Both the position numbers and the translations under genes were made by a program. Positions 1 through 14,400 of a stretch of DNA of 64,000 nucleotides are shown piece after piece. Each line of letters begins with the position of its first letter. Position 1 is the first letter of the stretch. The notes under the pieces were generated by a model that was not told where the DNA came from, ran no database searches, and saw only the letters and a list, made by a program, of their open reading frames with translations. The stretch lies in contig JAPFBE010000003.1 of assembly GCA_034336665.1 (NCBI GenBank), positions 38,848,360 through 38,912,359 on the forward strand. Direction: 5' to 3'. The stretch is from Luscinia megarhynchos (taxonomy: Eukaryota > Chordata > Aves > Passeriformes > Turdidae).

Positions 1-2426
1 ATAAATTTCAGAACTCATAAGGAACATATCCTAAGCTCAGGAATTTTTGAAACTTGAACTTCTTAAACAAGATTCGTCTCTTCTAAAAAGAGCACAGTGT
101 CCAAAGCAGAATACCAAAAATGAAAGAAGCCTTAGAATTGCTATGAACTCCAACACATTTGAGAAGTTACACCACCAGAATTACTAACTTCTGTCAGAAA
201 AAAATACTTTCAACTGAACCAACAATGCAACAAGCTCAGTTATACCATGAAGGACAAGATGCTAAGAAATAATACCAGTGTGCAAAAGCCACACAGACAC
301 CAGAACAACTGATGAGTGTATCTGAGAAATCTTTCTATTCAAATCCTGATTGTTGAAGACATCAAATCTTGCACTCCAATCAAGCCTGCAGCAGGCACTG
401 GTGGCCTATTCTGATACAAGACAGAATATTCCCTGGCAGGGAAATTAGGGTTCTACATGCATGCACACACACACCCATCACACCCCACAAACACTTGCAT
501 GTTTTATCTTTTCTTGGTCCAAATAGGAAAAAGTGCATCAAGGTCCATCAAATTCAGAACAAAATGACATTAGACTGTCCTAACTACACTACATCAATCA
601 ACAGGAGAAGTAATCTACAGGTCACATATCTGAAAGCATTTCTGACTAGCAGCAGGTTCCCAGATCAAAGCAAGTGTCTTGGGATGGATCACTTTTTGAT
701 GAAGTTACTTTGAACTACTAACCTTTTTGGTTCAAGTTTAGCAGCAACTAGTCTTGCTCCCAGAGCTTCATTTTCCACAACATGGTAATAGATTTTTATG
801 TCAACGTGGTTGAAAATATAAAAGGTATCTTTTTCATGAAATTCTGACTGCAATGACAAAAGGTATTAAACATGATATTAAGCAATCAAAAAACACAGAC
901 ATCTCAAAGCCTTAGACAGAAGCCTGCATAACAGAATTTTAGACTGCATACAGTTTTTCTGTCAAGAAGTTCTCCTAAAATATGAATGTGAGATACTGGG
1001 AATTACAAAGATAGTAAGTGCCTTCTTGCTTTAAAAGCACAAGTCAGAAAAGTTAATGCTAATATCGGTCAAGTACAATTGAAAAGTAAAAAAATTAATT
1101 TAAAATATTATATATATATATAAAAATAGATTTCTCTAACTGAAGATGTCTTATTTAAGTAACAAACTGAATAAATAACTGTGTAACAACTTTTGCTATC
1201 AGAAACATTTCAAAAACATCAGCTATTTTAAAACAATGAATATATTTTTCAGAAATTAAACAGAATCTCCCAAGACAAACACAAAAAATGCTCCCTGTGA
1301 CAGAACCACCTTTGAAACCAAAGATGGACAAGGGTATACAGCAAGCAGCAGCGAAGAATGCTGAATGCAAACCTCAGATGAAGAGAAACATCACTTTGTT
1401 ATTTAGTCAGTTAAAGAGGTTGTTAAAACTCTTAAGTAATTTAACAGCTATGTCTACTGAAGTTCAATTAGAACCTTCTTAAGGGTTCTATCCCTACCCT
1501 TTCTATAGAGCAACCCCAATTATAAGAATAGTTACATAAATGAAACATTCTAAGAATAGTTACATAAATAAAATGTTCTTTTACAGTATATTAGTTACTC
1601 CTTCAAAGCTTATTTTTCTTTCATTAAAAGCAAGTATTAAATAATATTGCCAGACTACATATTTGATCATAAATTCATCCATTCATATGGAGCCCCTGAA
1701 ACCCACTCATTATGGAGGCAACTAAACAAAACTGGCAACCACAGAAACTGTTATCTTTGGTAAGATCTAATAAGGAAAACCAACCATTTTGGAAAAAACC
1801 CCAATAGCCTATTCCAAGTTCTCAGTAACCTTGCCATGGAAGAGGTCTGTGGTAGTCTAAAGACTTCCTGGACTTTCTGTTGTATTCTCAACTCCACAAT
1901 GTTTTTAATGCACTCATCTGGACCTCCATCACTGTATCATCTATCACAAGAGAATCTTTGCTCATGCAGAAATCTTATGTCTTTTCCATCAGCTCCCAGT
2001 TTTAGGGAAAGCAAACCTTTGAACAGTATGCAGAGGTACAAACATACCTATGCAAATCTGCTTCCATGAGAACCCTTCTATCCCACAAAACTGTAAAGTC
2101 CAAGCCTTTAAACATTTCAATTTCTTAGGCAGTGAAGGATGACATGCTTTCCTTGACCTTTACCCTCCACATGTACTAAATGCTATGCATGTTCATCCCT
2201 TGATCTTTTAGAGCCCTTCTGTACTATGTAACCTAAGAGACAGGGTTCTTAGGCTTAGATCGGGCTTTCAAACTGAGGTACTTGCAGACCAAAACACTTG
2301 CCTACTTTTAGGCAACATTGGTTCTTAAAATAGCAAGGACTCACCATAAAAACTGATACAGGAGAAATACTAGTCTCTAAATTAGTAAAAAGGGGGCATT
2401 AAAAATATATGATTGCATAAACATAC
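1..2426. other. TM9SF2 introns around exon 6: nothing further recognised
   Basis: AT-rich intronic sequence apart from exon 6 (723-847). It contains a short (TA)n run at 1107-1122. Open frames of 60-77 codons here start at non-ATG codons or lack splice context, and I treat them as chance. Confidence 0.6.
723..847 (-). CDS. TM9SF2: TM9SF2 coding exon 6
   Basis: The acceptor TCATTGCAG precedes TCAGAATTTC. It encodes SEFHEKDTFYIFNHVDIKIY, then YHVVENEALGARLVAAKLEP and K, ending with two bases of a Ser codon before the donor GTTAGT. Length is 125 nt. The next exon, expected to encode the FKHTHIDKPDC region, is not visible in bases 1-722, so the gene runs out of the window. Confidence 0.94.
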
Positions 2427-5400
2427 ATTAATAACACAGGCATCTTTTGGACGGCCATCTTCTGTAATGTAACAGCCAATAGGAAATCCAGGATTACAGA
2501 ACCTCTGGCCATCTTCCACATCATAACACCATGTCACAGGCATGTTGTCCACAATCCTGTAAATAGCATAGTGACACTTCACAATTTTTCAAAACACACA
2601 GTGTAATGGAAACAAAATCAGATTAACATTAATCTAACATTGCTACATTCATTACTGGACTATTAACTACAAGTAGTCTTGTACATGGAATACACTTATA
2701 CATGGAATTTCACTGATTGCCAATCCAAGTTCCAAACGAGTTACAAGCACATTGCTCTTCAACTGAAATCACTGTATTTTCTCTGCACTGCTTCATGAAG
2801 TCCCCTTATAAAAACAGCCCAAAACAGAAAACTCACCCAGTCCAAAGTCATAACAATTTAACTTATCATTTTGTTTTTTAAAAATGGCCAAAATCATCAA
2901 ATTTTGCTAAACTAGCTAAAATTGACAATTTCAAGTTTAAGACAAAGCACAAAATTTAAAAAAAAAAAAAAGCCTACATCACATATTAATTCTCCAGCTT
3001 CCTCATTGCTCTTCCATTGCAAAGCGCATTTTTTCATGGCACTCTTAAAACTTTTTTGCTATTTAAGTGAATTCCTAATCATCAATCTCATTTATAGCTC
3101 CTAAAGAGTATGCAACATTTTAATTAGATGATTTGCATTACCAAAAAATTGTCAGCCACCAAACAACTGGGGAAAAATAACTTTCAAACCTGTTGCTTTT
3201 ATATTACTGCCTCACAAGATTTATACTCGTATTACCTAAAATCAGGGGGTTTATAGGTCAGTTTCAATTAAAAATTTGTGGAAGTGCACACTCCCATGAT
3301 CATGATCCCATGATGAGTTGCAGAAAGTTAAAAAACAGCAAGATATAAACTGTATCTAACATGCAACTAACAGTATAAATGTCAAAACCAAAAACATACT
3401 TTTAAACATAAAGGATCCTATCCCTTCCTAAAAGGAACTACTAGAAGACCCTAAGCCAATTTATGTTTTATGAAGTGTTTTAACTAGCTAGAAGATGAAT
3501 CCCAAAAATATGTCATATAAAGAAGACTTAAAATTCAGTATCTACCAGCATTAATTGCCCAAGGTATATTAATTAACTTCCTATATGAAGCCATTAGACA
3601 ACTGCCACATTTTGTGCATGACTAAACTAAAACAAGGACATCCCACTGAAAGCTAACACAATTTTATACAATTTACCAAGCTACTGTATGCCTTTTACAA
3701 TTAAGTGTCTTAGCGATACTTTTAAATACTTAATTAAACAAAGGAATTATGACTTCAGATAACAAAAACAAAGCATTATTTAATCTACTGCATATTGGAA
3801 CAGCCTCTGAATTAGCACTACTTTTCAAAGCACACCAGCAGATGGGGAGAAAAGAGTGGTATGTGCTGCCTTTACCCACGCAACATGGAGAGAGCTGTAT
3901 AATCCCTTACCAGTAGCTACCCAATAGAAATAAACTGCAGTATTGTTGGTTTATATTGACACAATAGAAATGGTGAAGACAGACCCTACAAAAACAAGAG
4001 TTGCTAGGTCTTCAGGAGATTCCAAAGACTATTGCAGTTGCAAACAGCAGCAGCAGCACCAACCAACTCCTTCTCACTTCACCATGCTACTAACAGGGTG
4101 CAATGAAGGTGCAAATTAGAAGCTATTCCAGATTTAGATTCATTACACTTTGACCATATTATATGAGGGCAATGGCACAAAGTTCAACAAGGCCCAAGTG
4201 CTGGGTTCTGCACGTGGGTCAAACAGCCTCATGTAGCACTACAGGCTGGGGCAAGAGTGGCTGAAAAAATGCCCAGCAGAAAAGGACATGGGGGGCTGGT
4301 CCAAAGACGATGAATATGAGCCACCAGTGAGCCCAGGTGGCCAGTGTCATCCTGACCTGTATCAGCAACAATGTGGCCAGCAGAGATTGTCCCCTGTACT
4401 CAGCACTGGGGAGGTGGCACCTCAAATCTGCTGTCCAGTTTTGGGCCACCTGCTACTAGAAAGACATTGAGGTGCTGGAATGTGTCCAGAGAAGGACACA
4501 GAACTGGGGAACGGCCTTATGAATGGCTGAGGGAGATCAGGTTCTTTTGTCTGGAGAAAAGGAGGCTCAAGAGAGACCTTAGTGCTATCTTCAAATGCAT
4601 GACAGATGTTCAAGGTGGAGGTCAGCCACTTTTCCCAAGAAACTAGCCATAGGAAGAGAGGAAATGGTCCCAAGTTGTGCTGGGCAGGTTCAGGTTGCAT
4701 ATTAGAAAAAATTTCCTCACAGAAAGGAAGGTCAGGCATTGGAACAGGCTGGCTAGGGAACTGATGGAATCATCAACCTTGTAAGCATTTAAAAGACTAG
4801 ATATGGCACTTAGGGACATGGTTTAGTAGTGGAATTAGCAGTGTAGGCTAATGCTTGTATCTGGTTTGCGGCAAGATGTTGGTTAGCAGGGGGGTATAGA
4901 AGTTTTTGTAAGAACTTCCATATCTGAGAGAGCCAGTGGCAGCTGGCTCCAACATAAGATTTCCTGCTGGCCAAGGCCAAGCCCGTAAGTGACCAGAGGC
5001 AGCACCTCTAGGAAACAGATTTAGGAAAGGGAGAAAAAACCCTTCACAACAGCATCTGCAGCTGGAGGGAGGAGTGGGAATATGTACAGCTCTGCAGACA
5101 CCAACATCAGTGGAGAAGAGGAGGAAAGAAATGCTCCAGGCACAGGAGCAGAGATTCCCCAGCAGCCTGTGGTGCAGCCCATGGTGAGTCAGGCTCTCCC
5201 CTTGAAGCCCATGGAGGACCCCAAATCAGAGCAGGTGGATGTGCCCTGAAGGAGGCTGTGACCCCATGGGAAACACACTGGAACAGGCTCCTGGCAGGAC
5301 CTGGGGCTCCATGGAAAGATGAGCCCACTCTGCAGCAGGTGTGCCAGGACTTGTGAACCCATGGGAGACCCAGGCTGGAGCAGCCTTTTCTTGCAGGACT

Positions 5401-8400
5401 GCATCCCATGGAAGGGACCCACACTGGAGCAGTTCCAGAAGAGCTGCAGCCCATGGAAAGGACTCGCATTGGGGAAGTTCATTAAAAACTCTTCCATGGG
5501 AGCAACCCCACTGGAGCAAGGGCAGAGTGTGGAGAGTCCTGACCCTGAGGAAAAAGGAGCGGCAGAGACCATGTGTGAACTGACCACAATCCCCATTCCC
5601 TGTGCCCCTGTGGGGAGGTGGTGGTGAAAACTGGAAGTGAAGTTGAGCCTGGGAAGAAGGGAGTGGTGGGGAGGAGGAGTTTTTAAGATTTGGGTTTATT
5701 TCCCATTACCCTTTTCTGATTTGACTGGTAATAAATTACACTAAATTCCCCAAATTGAGTCAGTTTTGCCCCTGACAGTAGCTGATAAGTGATCTCTTCC
5801 TACCCTGATACTGACCCTTTCACTACATTTTCCCTCCTCTGTCCACTTGAGAAGGGGAGAGACAAAGCAGCTTTGGTGAGCACCTGGTGTCCAGCCAGGG
5901 TCAACCCACCACATGGTTGAGCTCAATGATCTTAGAGGTCTTTTCAAACACAAACAATCCTGCACTTGTATATTTGAAATTTTATCTCCATAACATATGC
6001 TAGAGAGATTGCTCGCTTTTGTTAGTATTTTCATCTCCTAATCAAAACAAGGCAACATTAACATATTGCAAGTAAGTTTGGTTTGGATAAAGGCTCTCTC
6101 TGTATCTATGCAGCAAAGGCATACTGAGCTGCCTTCAAGCAGCAATGCCGGAACAAATTGACAGTTTAAGTAGCAAATCATTTTTCACAGCTAATCTTAA
6201 AATTTAAAATGACTTGAAGAGATTATACATGTGGAGCAAATACAGTATTCAAGAGTGTTCTTATATGTCTCTCAAGAACATCTGGTGATGAACATTGTCA
6301 GGCAAGTATCAGTATAGCTGTTGAGTCCAATTCAGTATGTCAATTCCTAATCTTATTAAGTGGCTTTTGAAACCTTAAAAGTACTTTGCACCATCTGTGT
6401 TCCCCAGGAATTTCATGATAAATTGAAGCGGGATAATAACCCTCTACTGAATCCTCACTTATGCTACCTTGTTGATCCCTGTACAACATACCTCTGTACC
6501 ATACTCCTGGAATACACATTATTAATCACAAAATCCAGCCACTGCCACTTGTAAAGCTATGGCTAAGGAGGACTACCAGACATAATCAGGGATTTTTTAG
6601 GGTTCTAAAGTTTTAGTTTAGGGCAGTGGCCAGAGGGGGAAAAAAAAAAAGCCACTAAAAGAACTAAGAAATAACCTATATTTCAAGGGAAGTTTCCACA
6701 CTGAAAAACAGAATTATATCTTACTTAAACATCAACAGTCCTATCAAGTTAGCTACACTGGTTAAAAAATATATACTGGAGTACACTAAATATATTTTTT
6801 AAACAATTTAATCTACAGGGAAAAAAACCGAAACCAGTCTGAAGTACTTTTTTGTATGATTAGTTTTACATAGGTCTGTTTCAGCTTCTATCAGCTTAAG
6901 TAATGGGTTTTCCTAAAAACAAAATCATTTCTTTCAAGCCTCATAGCCTTGGGAAGCTATTGTTAATTTACAAACCAAAACATACACAACCTTTTATAGC
7001 TGAGTCTTTTATGCCAGACTCACATGCATTACTGAAAGTCAAAGTGGTGCAAATATTACAAACACATGCAGTATTTAAGAGGAATAGAAATATATAATCA
7101 AGTCCAGCATGTTCAAAGCTCCACTTATTTTAGCATTAGGCATATACACTTCAAATCCCTGCATAAGTGGCTGTACACTGCAGTTTCTTTATGACTTCCT
7201 TGTTCACCTACCTGACTATATGACTATTGCCTGTGAACCCTTCTGACATAACCTATCAAATTTCTACTACACTAATTTTCAAGAGGTTCCCAGAAATATT
7301 TATGTCAGTGAATCACAGTTTATCCCCCACAAAGGGATATCCCATATCAGTTCCTGAGAGCAGTAGAAAATGCACTTGTTGCCTTTCCAACTGTTTAAAA
7401 ATTGAAGGAATTGAATGTCACATTTCAGAAAAACAGTTAATGACAGTGGCAACATTCAACGTGCATTTTTACTAAAATACCCAAAAAGTTTAAATCCAAT
7501 TAGATGAAGACCAACACGTTTGTTCCCAAAAAGCAGGAAGCCCATATTTGGAATTGGAGCATACCTATGAGTGACATCAGTAAATGATGCTTGTGCATTC
7601 CTTGCAAAGACCTGCCTAAGGAACTCATGCCCAAGCTTTTCCTTCTATTCTTGCACCTGAAAGCTGCTGTTGGCAGAGCATGCCAACATGTCAAGCAGTA
7701 AATAAACACTGATAATGTGGCTGGGTATTTCCAGTGTCAAGACTGAGCCTGCTGATAAACATTTAACAGCTCTTGGACGTGGGTGCAGTGTTGGGAAACT
7801 GAAAATCTGCCTGAGACTCAGCACACACATTCAGCCTTGCCCCACCCTTACTGCCCATCAGACAAGGATTCAATGCCCGAGCTGAAACAGAGCCCCAGCA
7901 TGCTCCAAGGACAATCAGATGGTTCTAGAGAGACTCAGAGAATAGGAAAGCAACAAGCATTTATGCATTCCCCAAAATTATTTCATTAATTAGTTTTCAT
8001 TGGCCACCTTTCCCTTCCACATCCATAGATGAGAAAACAAACATGGCATAAAAGTCTCAGAACTGTTGATCCTGTCTCCCAGACATAGCATTTGAAGGTG
8101 AGTGCAAGGGCTCTTGAGGAAAACAAAGACAACATAGCAACAGAATAAAGGTCCTGTAAAACTTCTCAAGCTAAGGCAGGACTAACTTCTACATTTACAG
8201 GTGAATAAAAAGCAGCAGTATTTTACAGTAAGCACAAAGCTTTGTGTTTAGAAACAAATTCATTTCCATTGTTCCTAGTGCATACCCTTCAAGTGAAGGT
8301 ATTTTTTTTATGAAGGCAACAAACAATATGACATTTTATGCAAAAACAGAAGAAGATATTAAGTGCACATATCTAGTATTCCATCTGTATTAACTTGCAA

Positions 8401-11400
8401 ATACAAATGTATAAACTAAATTATCACCAACATACTACACTAACCAATGTACCAATTTTGATACCAACTTACCAGTGATGTTGGTAATTCAGTAGCATAC
8501 TTTTTTTCAAAAAGTCCAATTTCTGTTTATCTTCTGGCTTTGTGGTATCATATGTTTTTGTACAAACAGATTTACATGTCTCCTTCTTGTTGAATGTGAA
8601 CTAAGAAAGATGAAAGACTCATGAGCAAAAAGGTCATAACAAACTGTCTTATTTCAGTACATAACAATTTCTCCTATACATTTCATTGCCTACACTATTA
8701 CAATGAGAACACCTAACAAATTATGGAGACTAGGTACATTAACCCTCCAGAGGAGGTTTTTATACTGGTGTGTGCACTAGAAACCCCTCCTGTGCTCATT
8801 GTAGGAGCCTACAGCAAGAGCTCTTTGTTACTGACTAAAACATGTTTTCTGCCATAATTTACCAGGTAAGTCATTTGACCTCAAGCAGCCATGCTGTCAC
8901 AGGCAGCTTCAATTGATAACTTTCCTACTACCTCTGTAGGAGAGAATGTGAGACCTTCGGTCACCAGAAAAAGACCAGCAAGCTAACATAATTCATAATC
9001 CTCCCGTTTTATGGCTGCAATATTTTCAGATCTGGTTCCAAGAAACAAGAGTGCTGAGCAGCAATAATCAGGTTTTATCAGATCCCAAGGACGGAAGATA
9101 ACCTGCACAGAATTTCAGGCAACAGCTCCACAATGCAAAGCACACAGTTACAATTAGGTTAAACTGACAGATTTCTATCGTGTGGAATTTCAGATGCTGA
9201 AGCTTTCTCAGATAAAGCCCTTGTGAAAATCATCTTCGAGATTCTGATCTCCTTTGGTTACATTTGAATGTACACACTACCAAACACCTCCTGTCAGAGA
9301 ACAAACCCTGTAAGGAGACGGTTCTATCCTCTCTCCAAACAAGACTTGGCCAAGGTTTTCAGAAGGACGCTTCTTTCCTTCTGCTTGACAAAAGTCAAAC
9401 CTGAATTAGAGGAAATATACAAAAATTAATAAATTATTCTCAGCTGCAAATAATGTTCCCAAATCAACATGCTCATCACAAGTAAAGGAACTATACAGCT
9501 TTCCCTGTAGACAACAGTTTCTTCATTTAACTTGTGAAGTGTGAAAATCACTATCCCAGTTTGAAAATAAGACAGATGAAACAGAACCAGCAATCAAACA
9601 AATCTCTTCATCAGCTATTTCAGAACACTGTAACATAAGTTTCTTTGAGTAATTAAAAGTTTACTATTTGAACAGGGATTTTAGACAAGAATTAAATCTT
9701 CATCTGGAGTTTAATAATAACTCTGAGAAAAAACCATGCAGGCCAGATTCCAGAATTTGAGGGAAAATAAAATAAAAATAAAATAAAACAAAATATAAAA
9801 TAAAAAATAAATAAAATACAACACAATACAATAAAATACAATAACACAGAGACAGGTCCCTTACAACAAACACTATTAAACAGACTATTACAGTTTTATT
9901 CACGAACACATTTAATAGCACATCCTCCATGTTTTTCCAGACACATTTTGACATAACATCTGCATCTGGTTTTCCAGTCTATTTTTAAATATATCACATT
10001 TGTGTTCCTTAAAGCATAGACATAACTGGTGCTTAAGCTCTTCAATATTAACAGTCAAAATATTCTTGATAGCAAAACCTTCACATAGTTGTACAAGGCA
10101 CTGATACATTTTGTGCACTCCTATGATGTGTACAAAGAAAACATTTAACACCTCATTAAGATAATTGATGGGATGTTCGCACCTCATTACCACTTTAACT
10201 CATCTGGCATCGGCTACTAAAGACAGAGGCAATACTTTGATCTACAGTGACAACTACTGCAGTAAAGTATCATATATTTATACACACATATTTTAATCTT
10301 AAGTTACACTACAACAGTGATTCAACCTATATGAGGGCCTATGAATCCATTCACTGAAGTATAAGCAAAGACAACTGAGACAAAGGAAGCAATGTAGGCA
10401 TCCATCTGCTCATTGAAAATTCTGTATTTGTAAACTTATGTTAGCAAAATAAATAGCCATACCTCAGTGGCACACTGCTGTAACAAGACATAGATAATAC
10501 TTTTAGGTAAATTAAATCCATCTTTTTTGGAAAAACTGACAATTAAAATGACACAAACAGTATAATATACTTACGCAGTGTATTCGTAGGGGAGGACAGA
10601 CTCTACGGAGTCAAGTCTGTTCACAAACAGCTCGATTCCAGACTGAAAGAACAGAGATAATCAGCAGTTATATTTAAAGCACTTCTTCGATTCCCATGGA
10701 CATGTAAAAATAGATTTGTTTGAATAAGGTTAAGGAAAGCTGAAAATATAAGATTTGTGTAATCATATATCTTGATGTGTAATGAACTGTATCTGCTGGG
10801 AGCATAAGTAAAGCACTATTTAACCATCACAAACGCAGTGACCACATGACAAAAACACTTAAAGGCCAACATAACCGTTCCAAGTACAAGATAGCAGGAA
10901 ATCGTGCACAAAAATAATAACCTTAGCACAATTGCCAGTGTTTGAGTTTAATGTACCAAGTCAGAGTCATATTAGTCATCACCACAACCTTTGCATAATA
11001 GAAGTCTTAGAAGAACATGAAGAGAAATGAAGACAAGACCAGTACTTCTCCCTATAATTAAGATACTCCACAATTTAATCTGTGTAGTAACTAAAAACTG
11101 AACTATGAGAATTTCAACAATGTATTCAGACTGATACAACATTTTAAGTTTGAACATAATCTCTTTACAAAGAGAAGGCAAGGATACCCACATTTACCTT
11201 GCTATAAAAGGTTTTCAGTAACTCTATCAGCTCTTGAGTAAGAACCTGAAATTCAGTCTACTGTGGTTTCAGACTAGTTTGATTGATATACATTAATTAC
11301 AGATGGGCTAGCCTGCTTCTATGGAAAGGGAGAGGTCTCTCACTCTTCCCTTTTAGTCGCAAAATCCCTTTCCTTATTCTAGTCTTGAAGCTCCAATAAA

Positions 11401-14400
11401 TTTCAAGTGTTCACCTTATACTGCTTTTGGCAGTTATCTGCTTGCACAGTAAACCAATCCAATGGGCTTTAATAGCAAAAGACTTATCAAAAAAAAATTT
11501 TACAAAGCAGTTCTTAGTATCACAGCAGGCTGTCCTCACTACGGCTGGGATAGAATTTTCTTCTTAGTAGCTGGTACAGTGCTGTATTTTGTATTCAGTG
11601 TGATAACACCCTGAAGCTTTAAGTTGTGGCTAGGTAGTTCTTACCCTAAGTCAAGGACTTTTTAGTTTCCCCTGCACTGCCAGCACAGAGGTGCAGAAGC
11701 TGGGAGGGAGCACGGCCAAGAGAAACTGACCTGAACTGTCCAAAGAGCCACTCCATATCGTGGAATGCCAGTAGATAAACTGGGACAGTTGGCTGGAAGG
11801 GGATGATCACTGCTCTGGGATGCACTGGGCAACCATCACTGCGTGGTGACCAATTGCAATGTGCAACTTGCTTTGCCTGGATTTTAGTCTCCTCTCTCTC
11901 TCTCTCCTTTTCATTAAGATTATTATTATTATTGTTACTATTATTAATTAGTATGAGTATATTTACTTTATTTCAATTAAACTGTTCTTATTTCAGCCTA
12001 CATGTTACTTTTCCTCCCCAGTTCTCCTCACCATTTCACTGGGGTCAGCAGGGAACAAGCATCTGTGTGGTTCTTAGTTGCCAGCTAGGGTTAAACCACA
12101 ACACAAATTGAGTTGTCTTATTGTGTAATCAGACAAGAGCTGAAGAGCAACATAAAGGTGAATGCCCCCAAGAACATGCCCTCTCCCTTTCAAGAGCAAC
12201 CCATCTATTTTCTCACCAAAAGAAGAGCATTTCCTCCCTATGAAAATTCACTCAAGTTTAGCCAAACCAAGAAATTCTGGAGGAAAAGATGAAAATCTTC
12301 ACATGTATCTGTAGCTCAGATACTTCAGTTGGGTACTGTCCATGTGCAAGTCAGGATGCAGTCCTGGGAGACACAGGAAGATTCGTGGGCTGTTAGCATG
12401 ACCCACTAAGTGAAGGCACACCTTGAGGCTCATCTTTCCCCTGCCCAAAGCCATGCAGATCTGCTGCTCACCTCTGGGTAGTGCATGCTTGCCATAATTC
12501 TGTAAGCCACTTCAACTCCCTAACACAGCAGGAAACTAGACTGGTCAAAAGTTGGATAGTTTCCTGCCATGTTAAGCTCGAAAAAACAAGTAACACAGCT
12601 GGATCAATGCAGAGGACAGGAACACACTGACCAGGGGAAGACAGGAATGAAATCTCTCACTCTCAGCAGCAGGGAATTAGACTGCCTCAGCTGGCCACAG
12701 AACCATGGCCTTAAATTAGCTGCTTTTCATCAGAGAAGATTTATGTGAATGCTGCAATTTTTCCTAAGAATTATATGCATTACTGCAGATCAGTATATTT
12801 GATAAACCATTTCCCATACAACACCAAACCCTTCTTGGAGCAGTCAGTATTTTTTAAAACTGAGTAATAATTCTTAAATCTTCAGGCAAGATTACTATTT
12901 AAGTCTGCATAGATCCCATTCCATTTCTGATATTCCAACCAAAACCAAAAGAAGCAGCCAAACTGAGATTGCCCAAGCAGATTAGCAGGAAACTTGGCCA
13001 AAGGGGGAAAGTCATGGGTCTCACTGCTCTCAGCTACATGCCCCCTTAACAATATCTCATCCCATCTCAGCAATATAGGACAGGAGATGACAGGGGTCTT
13101 AACAAGCAAATAGTAGGTATTGAGATCTGGCATGTGGATCAAAATCCTCAGGCAGAGGAAAATTCACTATTACTGACATTGCAATTAACAGTAGTAACTG
13201 CAAGAAGTCTGTGAGAAATGTAAAATATAAAGCCTGCCCAAGGAAGCTTAATTTTATCCACTTACATAAATATGATACAGCAATAATCCAATCATATATT
13301 GTTTTTCCTTACCATGGACCAGAGTACAGTCAGCTGCAGACTACATGGAGAGAATTAGATGTGAAGAGTGCTTTAGACTTCTCCATATACCTATGTCTAA
13401 CATGGAAATTGGTAAGAGGTGGCTAATTTCAGAAAGAATTTTTGCAGTAGTACAGCTGTTGAGATGTTCAGCTGCCTGCTGGTGGTACATTACCCAAGTA
13501 CCTCACTTTGCATTTATGAAGTGATAAATTCTCAGGAGACGACAAACATTGTTACATGTTATATGAGGAATAAAAATGCAGAGACATCTGAGAAAGAACA
13601 CCTCATAAGGGTCTCAGGTTGGTTACAAAAGATAGTAGGCTATGTGGTCCACCTGACTTAAAAAAATAAATCTTTCTTCTACAAGCTAAAAATAGGAATA
13701 ATCCAAACATAGCAGTATTTTTCAGGGATGCTGTGAAAAACAAAACCACAAGCTACAGCTTGAAAGCTTTAGCTTGTATTTGGAAAAATCCCATTCCTTA
13801 AGAGAGTGGTGCAGCACTATAACAGGTCACCCAGGGAAGAGATGGATATTCTATGCTCGGATGTTTCCAAAGCTTGCTTAAACAAAGGTAGAGCTGAGTT
13901 GATCTAGAGTTGACAACAGTGGTGCTTTCTGTCCTCTCATGCTCCATCTTCATGAGGCTGCAGTATGTGACCTGCTGAGGTCACTTCCAAACACCATTTC
14001 TGTGGTCCTATAGAAGAATGTCCATAGGATATTTTACTACTACAACCAAAGAACCTTCATTATGTGCTTGGCTTATTCCTGGCTCTGCTGATTCAGGAAC
14101 AGCAGAAGGATAAAATCAGCACATGGTATTTACCAAAAGCATACAGCTTAAGCAGGCTCTTACTCTGAAGAATTATGAACCAGTGTTTCATGCAACACAG
14201 AAGCTGAGAGCTCAGACAGCCAAAGTAGTAAGACCATGGATCATAAAACTGATTGGTCTTGAACTTTCTCATTCGAATATTAAAGCACAGTCTGCTGTAA
14301 TTTCCATCACAGCAGCAGGATTCAACTTCAAAAGGTGCCCCAAAGGAGTAAAGACGCTTTTTTCATCAGAGGAGATTTACATGAATGCTCCCCACCAATC

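Larger units (their letters stand above)
8601..10574. other. TM9SF2 introns 2 and 3
   Basis: Intronic sequence around exon 3 (9307-9400). The only notable content is the A-rich simple repeat at 9762-9848. No other exon or RNA gene was seen. Confidence 0.5.

Noticed and set aside
5107..5627. Open frames of 80-135 codons on both strands
   Set aside because: They lie inside the ERVL-type solo LTR and reflect its internal repeats; no viral gene is present.
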